Notes under the pieces: model-generated
Told to the model about the DNA's origin: nothing
Database searches by the model: none
The model's input: the letters and a program-made list of their open reading frames with translations, nothing else
Part shown: positions 55,506 through 64,000 of the stretch, in pieces
Position numbering within the stretch: position 1 is the stretch's first letter
Layout of the letters: each line of letters begins with the position of its first letter
Translations under genes and position numbers: made by a program
Assembly (NCBI RefSeq): GCF_016545825.1
Contig: NC_052616.1
Location: 34,896,192 to 34,960,191 of the forward strand
Source: Eucalyptus grandis
Lineage: Eukaryota; Streptophyta; Magnoliopsida; Myrtales; Myrtaceae
Direction of reading: 5' to 3'
DNA: 64,000 nucleotides

Positions 55506-58500
55506 CTATTCTTGGATGAATCCATTTAGGAATGCACTTTTTACATCCATTTGGAATAACCTGAAATTTTTATAGCAAGCAAAAACAAGTAATAATCTTA
55601 TTGCTTCTAACCTTACTGCTAGTGCATAGGTCTCATCATAATCTAACCCTTCTTCTTGCGTATATCCTTTGGCCACGAGTCTTGCTTTATTCTTAACCAC
55701 TTTTCCTTTCTCGTCCACTTTGTTCCTGAAAACCCATTTAGTTCCAATAATAGACTTACCTTTAGGTTTAGGAATTTGCTCCCAAACATCATTGATGCTG
55801 AACTGTCTGAGCTCTTCTTGCATAGCTTCAATTTAGCTTTCATTAGCTAAGACTTCTTCTATACTTTTGGATTCAATCTTAGAAACGAGTGCTAAAGCAC
55901 TAGACTCTTCTCGCCTTTTGGATCTGGTGCAAATTCCTTCATCAATGTTGCCAATGATGAGTTCCTTGGGAAGACTTGACTTATGCTTCTAGTTATTGGT
56001 TGGTTTGAAAGTCTGCTAATCCTTTGTTTCAGTTGGATCTTTTGGTTCATCTTATTGTTTATCTCATGAAGTTTGAACCACTTTGGAGGAATTAGACTTT
56101 ATAAGATCTAGAGCTGGTTTAGATTCTTTAAGTTTATTTTGATCCAATTGATTCTGCATAGAGTCTTGAAACTTGACGTTCATAGATTCTTCCACAGACT
56201 GAGTCTTCTTGTTGAATACTCTGTAGGCTTTGCTTGAGGTTGAGTAGCTAAGGAAAATTCCTTCGTTTGATTTTTCTTCAAACTTACAAGTTCGATCATT
56301 TGCATTTTTCAAAACAAAACACTTACAACCAAACACATGAAAGTAAAAAACATTTGGCTTTTTCTCTTTAATCACTTCATAAGGAGTTTTCTCTAGAATA
56401 GGCCTAAAAATACTCTATTAATGATGTAGCATCTTTGTAGAGACTGCTTCAAGCCAAAATTAAGAGAAAATCTTACTCTCAGTTAAGAGTGTTGTTGCCA
56501 TCTCCTGCAAAGATCTATTCTTTCTTTCCACGACCCCATTTTGTTCTGGAGTGTATGGAGAAGAGAACATATGCTGGAAACCAGATTCATCACAGAATTT
56601 TGCAAAGTCTAACTCACTTCCATGGTCTGTCTGTATGCTTGAAATAACATAATATTTTTCATTTTAAATCTTCTTGGCAAACTTTGAAAAGTGAGAAAAT
56701 GTTTCAGACTTACTTGCCAAGAAGTAAAGCCAAGTAAAACGAGAGTAATCATCCACCATTACTAGGCGGTATCTCTTTCCACCAATGCTTTGAGTTCTGG
56801 TTGGTCCAAAGAGGTCCATATGCAGAAGTTGCAAAACTCGATTAGTAGAAACTTAATTTATAGGTTTAAAAGAATTTCTAACCTGTTTTCCCAAAACACA
56901 TGGCGTACATAATTCAGACTTTTGATAAGCCAGGTTGGGCAGTCCATAAACAAGCTTATTGGAGGAAATCTTGGCAATCTGCTTCATGTTAACATGACCA
57001 AGCTTTCGATGCCAAAGATTTGGTTCATCTTGAATGTAAATTAGACATTGAGAGTTTTCTGGTTTTATATCCAGAAGGTAAATATTTCCATGTCTTCGTC
57101 TAGTAAAAGATTGAGAAAAATCTTTACTAGTTCTCGAACAAATGCCTTAGTGGAATTTAATTTTGAATCTAGTATCACACAGTTAACTTATGTTGAGTAG
57201 ATTGTAATTCAATCCTTCCACCAAGGAGACGTTGTTGATTGTGAGACTTCTAATCTTCACAGTTTCACATCCAACAATTCTTCCTTTGTTGTTTCCATCA
57301 AAAGAAGCATTTTCACCATTTATATGAACAAGCTTTATAAAACAACTTGAATCTCTTGTCATGTGCCTTGAACAGCCACTATCCAAATACCATTTGATCT
57401 TTTTCTTGATAATGACCTGTAATCATAAAAGGAACTCCAATTTTCTTTAGTACCCACATTTTCTTGGGTCTAAGGGAGTTAGTGTTAAAACAGTTTTTGC
57501 CCAATCCCTCTTAACAGGTCTCGAAATTTTGGGACATTCCTTCTCGAATTGTTATGAACTATTACACTTTGAACATTTGAGAGCACTTCAGCCAACAGGT
57601 TTTACAAAAACTCTTTGAAAATGATTTCTGCAAAATGTTTTTATGGGTCTTTATTTGATTCTTTCCTTTACTTTTGGAAAATCAATTAGAGGAATGGTTT
57701 CTAGAGTCATACCCAAACCAGATTTGTTAAAATAAAGTCTTTGTACAGAAATAATCTTTTCCAACTTCTCAGATTCTTTTGAAAACCTTTTTGTGATATT
57801 TGAAATGTCCTTTTTCAAAAAAGCATTTTCCTTTGAAAGAAAATCTGTGTTTTCTTTCAAATCAACAAAACTTTTATCCAGATTTTCAAACTTTTCTTTC
57901 CAAAATATTTCTTGTTGTTTTAGTTTAGAATTCTCCCTCTCCGGCTCAGAAATCCTTTTACGAGATGTTCGAGACTAAGACAAAGTTCATCTACATACTT
58001 CGAGACTTTAATAGGAATTTTTAAATTGCTAACCTCGATTTCATTGTTTGAGTCTGAGTCTGAATCTGTTTCAAAGTCAGAGTCTGATTCTGAATTGGCC
58101 ATTAGACATATATTGGCATATTCTTCATCACTTTCCTCGCATTCAGTATCACTCCATGTCTTTGCTTTGAGAGCCTTTTTGTATTTCTTTGCTTTACCTT
58201 TCTTTTTCTTCAACAAAGGGTAGTTAGGTCTGATGCGCCCCTTTTTCTTGCATTCTAAGAAAATCATATCTTTGTTGGTCTCATTGTCCTTAGTTGATTT
58301 CTTCTGAAATTTTTGAGTGCTCGCTTCTTCCAGTTAAATCTTCTTCATTTCTTGTTCAGCTTCCTGAACTTCCTTATCATGAGTGCTAGCTCTTCATCGT
58401 CCATGTCATCTTCTGAATTTCTATAATCATAATCATCGCTAGATTTTAAAACAATTGACTTCTTACCTAGGATCTTTTGCCTCATTGATTTGCTCCACTT

Positions 58501-59140
58501 CATATGATTGAAGTGTGCCAACTAATTCGTCTATTGAAAGAGGCATGATCCTTTGGGTTTCTCTTATTGAAGTCTTCATGTGATTCCACTCTTTGGAGAG
58601 TCCACGTAGCAATTTATTGACCTTCATTGGTCCTGAGATTGGCTATACTTGATATGCTAGACCGTTTACAATTTATGTGAAATGACTGAACATGTCAGTG
58701 ATGGATTATCCTGGCTTCATCTTGAAGGCTTCATACTGTCCGAGTAGGATATTAATTTTTGTTTCTTTAACTCGATCAGTTCCTTCATAAGTGACATGCA
58801 ACCTGTCCCAGACTTCTTTTGCCATTTCACAAGATGAAATTTTGTTATACTCAGTAGGAGGTAAAGCACAATATAAGGAATAGATGGCTTTAGCATCAAG
58901 AGCTTATCTCTTGGTTATTTCCGCTTGTGTCAATTCTCCAGCATCTGCAACTTCCCATCCTGAGGTTGATGTAGCTTTGGGAATAATCCCTTTTTCTACC
59001 ACATCCCATTCTAGGGGATTTTTTGATCTCAGGAATGCCTTCATCTTGTTTTTCCACACATTTTATTCATTCCCATCAAAATAAGGAGGTCTGGTATTGC
59101 TTTGGCCTTCAACCAAACTTGGAGTCAAAATACTAGCCAT
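55506..59140 (-). pseudogene. Copia-1 gag-pol remnant
   Basis: Gag starts at 59140 (MASILTPSLVEGQSNTRPPY). The zinc knuckle at about 58225-58265 is damaged (ECKKKGRIRPNY lacks the first Cys, the His and the last Cys). The protease motif DSGCSRHMT is at 57386. Integrase pieces follow to 56064 (FGCKCFVLKNAND). The RT start is at 55823 (KSIIGTKWVFRNKVD...LVAKGYTQEE) and stops at MDVKSAFLNGFIQE, before the YVDD active site. The remaining RT and RNase H are missing: sequence joins directly to the 3' ORF. Multiple stops; non-autonomous. Confidence 0.85.
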
Positions 59141-59188
59141 AGATCTTTAGCTTAAGAAGTAAAAACACTTCAATAATCAAGCACACAG

Positions 59189-59202
59189 GCTCTGATACCA
59201 AT
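59189..59202 (-). other. Primer-binding site of copia-1
   Basis: On the minus strand ATTGGTATCAGAGC follows the LTR end ...TTTCA. Complementary to the 3' end of plant initiator tRNA-Met. Confidence 0.85.
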
Positions 59203-60179
59203 TGAAATGGCTAGTACAAACACCTAGAGGGGGGGTGAATAGGTGTAAATAAAATTTTTCGCAAGACTTAGAAGAAGTAAAATGCCTTTAGAACATAACT
59301 GACTATGAACCTATTCAGCTTTGAGCAAACAAATAAAGCTATGAATAAAAGTAAAGAGCTAAGGAGTTTAAGGAAAAAGAATTAGAACACAAGGTTTATC
59401 GTGGTTCAACTTAGATCAAGCCTATGTCCACTCTCTCGCGCTGATAGCTCACTAGCTGGATTCCACTATGAATCAAAAGAGATTTTACAACTTGTGATCT
59501 TTGACTTTCTCAATGAAGAGTCTCTACTGGTCTCTCACAAAGTCTCACTAAGAGTTTCTCTCTTTTGTATACAACTTTGAGCTCGATGAGTGAAAGAACA
59601 AGAAACTAGAAAGTTTCAGACTTTAAAATTTTTCTTTCACACACTTCTTTGAACAACTGGAGAGTCCGCCTTAAATACTCCTTCATGCCTTCATGACTGC
59701 TGGCACTTTCCAAAGGAATTCTTCTAATCTACCTATTAGACAGAACCAATTAATGTGATCTCGAGTCGTTAGATGATTTGTGATGAAAACCCGTCAATCC
59801 TGTTCGCCCATACAATTAGGATCTTGGTTTCCATAAGTAGAACATTCCAAGTATACTTCACATTTCAAAAGATCTTCATATCAGAGTATATTCCAATAAA
59901 AATAACCAATTAAGTAGATGCTATATCCAGCCATAAGGTCATCCAAAAACCATACAAATCGTATCCTTGAAGATAATCCCGCATTTGGATAAGTTTTCAT
60001 TCTTCGGTCTGGAAACTTTCAGTGAGGGTAGACTTTGAGATTAAAGTCTGGCGGTCTTTAGACTTTGACAGTAGAGTCTAGAGTTCTTCATACTATAACA
60101 CTAGAGTCTGCAAGTCTTCAGACTAGACTTTTGGAAAGTTTTTGTTAGCTTCAAAAGAATAAAGGAGTTTTCTCTAACA
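59203..60179 (-). repeat. Copia-1 5' LTR
   Basis: Direct repeat of 52920-53902. TGAAATGG...TCTAACA on the plus strand. Differences between the two LTRs are numerous substitutions and small indels, so insertion is not recent. Confidence 0.88.
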
Positions 60180-60726
60180 ATTGTTCACGATTCCTCCCAA
60201 AGCTGCGCTTGATTCACTGTTCCAGACGGATTGGTGTTTCCTTGCTATTGGGAGCTTCAGTCGTTCGTTGGGGCTGATCTTCGGAGGCTAGGCTTGCTTG
60301 TCCCCCACCACCTTCATCCTCACCGAAGTGATTGAATTGGTACGCCCTACAAGTGTTGCCATGTCCCTTTTGTGATAGGGTTTCTGCTATTTTCTGCTGG
60401 GTTTGTTTGCATTTATGACCGCCTCGACCGCGGAGGTAGTTGGCTAGTTTAATAAGGCCCAACCTGATGTGGTTGACTTAAGTGGGCAAGTCCCCACCGA
60501 CCCTACTCAAGCCTGCCCGTCTCAAGCTTCTGTTGGATAGTCGGCCTCTCACAAGGCAGTCCCGAGCTCTTCGATGGAAGGCCAGCTAGGCTCTTGCAAG
60601 AACCCACTTGGTTTCGGTGGTCCTCGTGGTCGTAGCCGAGCAAGATCTTCCTCAAAACACCCTCAGTCCAAGGACCAACAAGCAAGGGCCTCAAAGACCC
60701 CTCCTATTTGTTCCTGGGTTAACGTA
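60180..60726. other. Spacer between two divergent copia elements
   Basis: About 550 bp of GC-richer sequence. Minus-strand frames of 82 and 63 codons (60214-60694) have no family resemblance. It differs from the flanking elements and could be host DNA or a piece of another repeat. Confidence 0.35.
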
Positions 60727-61061
60727 GTGAGACTTTGTGAGAGACCAATATAGACTCTTCACTGAGAAAGTCGAAGATCACAAGTTGTAAAATCTCTTTT
60801 GATTCATAGTGAAATTAGCCAGTGGGCTGTCAGCATGGGAGAGTGGACGTAGGCTTGATCTAAGCCAAACCGCTATAAACCTTGTGTTCCAATTCTCTTT
60901 CCTTAACTCCTTACTTTGATTCGTAGCTTTATATAATTGTTTAAAGATGATTACGTCCTTAGTCTTTTATCTTTTAAAGGCAATTTACTTCTATTTATTA
61001 TTGCGAAATTTTTTAGTTACACCTATTCACCTCCCTCTAGGTTTTTGCACTAGCCATTTCA
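60727..61061 (+). repeat. Truncated 5' LTR of copia-2
   Basis: Reverse complement of the right part of the copia-1 LTR. Ends GCACTAGCCATTTCA, then the primer site. Confidence 0.85.
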
Positions 61062-61123
61062 ATTGGTATTAGAACTTGTGTGCTTATGTATTGAAGTGTT
61101 TTTACTTCTTAATATAAAGATCT

Positions 61124-62847
61124 ATGGCTAGTATTTTGGCTCTAGGTTTGGTTGAAGGCCAAAGCAACACCAGACCTCCTTACTTTGATGGGAAGGAGTA
61201 CAATGTTTGGAAAAACAAGATGAAGGCATTCCTGAGATCGAAAGATCCCTTGGAATGGGATGTGGTAGAAAAAGGGATCATTCTCAAAGTTACATCTACC
61301 TCAGAAAGATGAAAGGAAGTTGCAGATGTTGAACTGACACAAGCGGAAATAACTAAGAGACAAGCTCTTGATGCTAAAATATCTATTCCTTATATTGTGA
61401 TTTATCTCTTACTGGGTATATCATAATTTCATCTTGTGAAACAGCCAAAGAAGTTTGGGATATGTTGCATGTTACCTATGAAGGAACTGATCGAGTTAAA
61501 GAAACAAAAATCAATATCCTACTCGGACAGTATGAAGCCTTCAAGATGAAGCCAGGAGAATCCATCACTGTCATGTTCAGTCGTTTCATAGAGATTGTAA
61601 ACAGTCTAGCATATCAAGGACAGCCAATCTCAGGACCAACCAATGAAAGTCAATAAATTATTGCGTGGACTTTCTAAAGATTGGAATCACGTGAAGACCT
61701 CTATAAAAGAAACCCATATGATCATGCCTCATTCAGTAGATGAATTAGTTGGTACACTTCAATCGTATGAAGTGGAGCAAATCAATGAGGAAGAAGATCT
61801 CAAAGGTAAGAAGTCAATTGCCTTAAAATCTAATGATGATTCTAATGATACAGACTCAAAAGATGACTTGGACAATGAAGAGCTAGCACTCATGATAAGG
61901 AAGTTTAGGAAGTTGAACAGGAAAGGAAAAAAGGTTTAATTGGAAGAAGCAGGGCACTCAAAGATTTCAGAAGAAATCAATTGAAAATAATGAGACCAAC
62001 AAAGATGTGATTTGCTTCGAATGTAAGAAAAATGGGCATATCAGACCCAACTGCCCTCTATTGAAGAAAAAGAAAGGAAAAATAGAGAAATTCAAAAAGG
62101 CTCTGAAAGTAGAGACATGGACCGATACTGAATGCAAATAATGTGATGAAGAATATGCCAACATATGTCTAATGGCAAATTCAGAATCAGACTCAAACTT
62201 TGAAACAGACTCAGATTAAGACAAATAAGTCAAGGTTAGCAATTTAAAGATTCTTGCTAAAGTCTCAAAGTATATTAGATGAACTCTATCTTAGTCTCAA
62301 AACATCTCTTAAAAGGATTTCCAAGCTGAAGAAGAAGAATTCTAAACTGAAGCAACAGGAAACTTCTTGGAAAGAAAAGTTTGAAAATCTAGACAAAAGT
62401 TTTGTTGATTGGAAAGAAAATGCAAATTTTCTTTCGAAGGAAAATACTTTTTTGAAAGAGGACATTTCAAATATCACAAAAAGGTTTTCAGAAGGATTTG
62501 AGAAGTTGGAAAAGATTCTTTCAATACAAAGACCTTATTTCAACAAATCTGATTTGGGAATGACACCAAAAACCATTCCTTTAATTGATTTTCCAAAAGT
62601 AAAGGAAAGAATTAAACAAAGACCTACAAAAACATTTTACAGGAACCATTTTCAAAAAGCTTTTATAAAACCTATTGTTCGAAGTGCTCTCAAAAGTTCA
62701 AAGTGTAACAGCCCTGAACATTTCGAGAAGGAATGTTCAAGGTTTGAAGACCTATTAAGAGAGATTGGGCAAAGATTGTATTTAGTACTAACTCTCTTGG
62801 ACTCAAGAAAATATGGGTACCAAAGAAAGCATGAGTTCTTTTTATGA
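61124..62847 (+). pseudogene. Copia-2 gag remnant
   Basis: Starts MASILALGLVEGQSNTRPPY, then NVWKNKMKAFLRSKDPLEWD, a stop near 61310, and the shifted blocks HVTYEGTDRVKETKINILLG and MKVNKLLRGLSKDWNHVKTS. The zinc knuckle at about 62014-62055 is intact (CFECKKNGHIRPNC, spacing C-X2-C-X4-H-X4-C), unlike copia-1. A Lys/Glu-rich coiled coil follows at 62254-62847. Retrotransposon nucleocapsid type; non-functional because of stops. Confidence 0.8.
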
Positions 62848-63120
62848 TTGCAGGTCACTATCAAGAAAAATATTAAATGGTATTTGGATAGTGGCTGCTC
62901 GAGATACATGACAGGAGATTCAAGTTGTTTTATAAAGCTTGTGCAAATAAAAGGTGGAAAAGTTTCTTTTAGTAAAAACAGCAAATGGAGAATTGTTGGA
63001 TGTGGAACTGTGAAGATTGGAAGTCTCACAATCAACAATATCTTCTTGGTGGAAGGTTTGAATTACAATCTACTTAGCATTAGTCAATTGTGTGACACTG
63101 AATTCAAAATTAATTTCTAA
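62848..63120 (+). pseudogene. Copia-2 protease segment
   Basis: WYLDSGCSRYMTGDSSCF is the aspartic protease active-site region (DSG), followed by GCGTVKIGSLTINNIFLVEG and NYNLLSISQLCD, the usual link to integrase. Open over this stretch, TAA at 63118-63120. Confidence 0.8.
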
Positions 63121-63250
63121 GAAGGTATTTGTTAACTAGTAAAGATTTCTCTCAATCTTTCACTGGACAAAGACATGGGAATATTTATCTTCTAGATATA
63201 AAACCATAAAGTTCTCAATGTCTAATACACATTCAAGATGAAGCAAACGT

Positions 63251-64000
63251 TTGCCATCAAAACTTGGCCATGTTAACATGAAACAGATTGTCAAGATTTC
63301 CTCCAAGAAGCTTGTTCATGGATTACCCAACCTGACTTATCAAAAGTCTGAATTATACACACCATGTGTTTTGGGAAAACATGTTAGAAGTTCTTCTAAA
63401 CCTATAAATCAAGTTTCTACTAATCGAGTTTTGCAGCTTCTGCATATGGATCTCTTTGGACCAACCATAACTCAAAACATTGGTGGAAAGAGATACTGCC
63501 TAGTAATCGTGGATGATTACTCTCGTTTTACATGGGTATACTTCCTGACAAGTAAGTCTGAAGCATTCTTTTACTTTTCAAAATTTGTCAAGAAAGTTCA
63601 AAATGAAAAAGGTTATGCTATTTCAAGCATACGGATAGACCATTGAGGTGAGTTTGAAAATCAAGACTATGCAAAATTTTGTGATGAATTTGGTTTCGGT
63701 ATGTTTTCTCTTCTCCATATACTCCAGAACAAAATGGGGTTATGGAAAGAAAAAATAGATCCTTGCAGGAGATGGCAATAACCCTTTTAATTGAGAGTAA
63801 TATTTCCTCTCGATTTTGGGCTGAAGCAGTTTCTATAGCTTGCTATATCATTAACAGATTATTCTTTTTTTGGTAAAGATATCATTAATAGAGTATTCTC
63901 GAGGCCTATTCAAGAGAAAACTCATTCTGAAGTGTTTAAAGGGAAAAAGCCAAATGTTTCTTATTTTCATGTGTTTGGTTGTAAGTGTTTTGTTTTGAAA
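63251..64000 (+). pseudogene. Copia-2 integrase segment, partial
   Basis: GAG-pre-integrase LGHVNMKQI then integrase core LLHMDLFGPT (first catalytic Asp) and YCLVIVDDYSRFTWVYFLTS (second). DH-stop-GEFEN follows, where family members have DHGGEFEN. The part around 63680-63800 carries NG(V)MERKNRSLQEMA. A short insertion at about 63866-63890 repeats the ATCATTAA(T/C)AGA(T/G)TATTC words. It ends at the window edge in FGCKCFV(L)K. Confidence 0.8.

Larger units (their letters stand above)
52920..60179 (-). mobile_element. Degenerate Ty1-copia retrotransposon (7.26 kb), both LTRs
   Basis: Left LTR 52920-53902 and right LTR 59203-60179 are direct repeats of about 980 bp and roughly 90% alike by eye. 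Flanks GTTGT and ATTGT match 4 of 5 bases. The primer site reads TGGTATCAGAGCC on the minus strand next to the right LTR, matching initiator tRNA-Met. Coding order on the minus strand is gag, zinc knuckle, protease, integrase, RT, the Copia order. An extra ORF between pol and the 3' LTR suggests the Sirevirus group. Many stops and frameshifts, and pol is truncated within RT. Confidence 0.9.
60727..64000 (+). mobile_element. Second Ty1-copia element, 5' part, runs off window
   Basis: A close relative of copia-1 in the opposite orientation. 60727-61061 is the 3' third of its 5' LTR (335 of about 980 bp), so the element is 5'-truncated. The primer site TGGTATTAGAACTTG follows. Gag, zinc knuckle, protease and integrase follow in Copia order. 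Frameshifts and stops throughout. RT and the 3' LTR lie beyond 64000. Confidence 0.88.

Noticed and set aside
1..64000. tRNA/rRNA genes, CRISPR arrays, bacterial operons
   Set aside because: No tRNA box A/B pair or rRNA block was noticed; short repeats are tandem or microsatellite, not spacer-separated; the DNA is plant nuclear.

Overview
The window looks like nuclear DNA of a flowering-plant eudicot. The evidence is TIR-type NB-LRR immune-receptor genes (a class essentially lost from monocots), GT-AG introns, AT-rich spacers, an ankyrin-PGG gene, and nested Ty1-copia elements, hAT and Mutator-like elements and long solo LTRs. The particular TIR-NB layout reminds me of Myrtaceae such as Eucalyptus; that is inference, not shown by the sequence. 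A 100-N gap at 26025-26124 marks it as draft assembly.

Layout. 1-6400: a decayed minus-strand copy of the tRNA adenosine deaminase TAD2, with one exon inverted, plus spacer. 6429-12983: a minus-strand TIR-NB-LRR gene with recognisable splice sites; exons 3-5 are open while exons 1-2 carry several small frame breaks. 13.0-25.9 kb: mostly non-coding, with tandem repeats, (ATGT)n tracts and a 1.3-kb AT-rich foldback element. 26.1-31.9 kb and 36.1-41.9 kb: two paralogous minus-strand genes whose exons encode a short hydrophobic N-terminal segment, then TIR, then NB. Copy A is split by a 3.07-kb hAT element and has a small inversion; copy B is split by a 3.13-kb solo LTR. 42.1-46.5 kb: an old inverted-ended element with another long LTR nested inside. 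47.6-52.7 kb: an ankyrin-PGG pseudogene with two PGG domains, broken by a MULE-type MITE and by a 2.5-kb solo LTR with an exact 5-bp target duplication. 52.9-60.2 kb: a degenerate Ty1-copia element (minus strand) with both LTRs and an extra 3' ORF. 60.7-64.0 kb: a related copia element on the plus strand, running off the end.

Functionally this is a plant immune-receptor neighbourhood in which almost every gene is damaged. Both membrane-anchored TIR-NB copies and the ankyrin-PGG gene were hit by insertions, and each paralogue or internal duplicate supplies the 'empty site' that dates and places the hit. The hAT element in copy A itself carries an intact-looking exon of an ERD2-like (KDEL-receptor-like) gene. 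I see no gene here that I can confidently call intact; some lesions are single-base changes in short homopolymers and may be sequencing errors.
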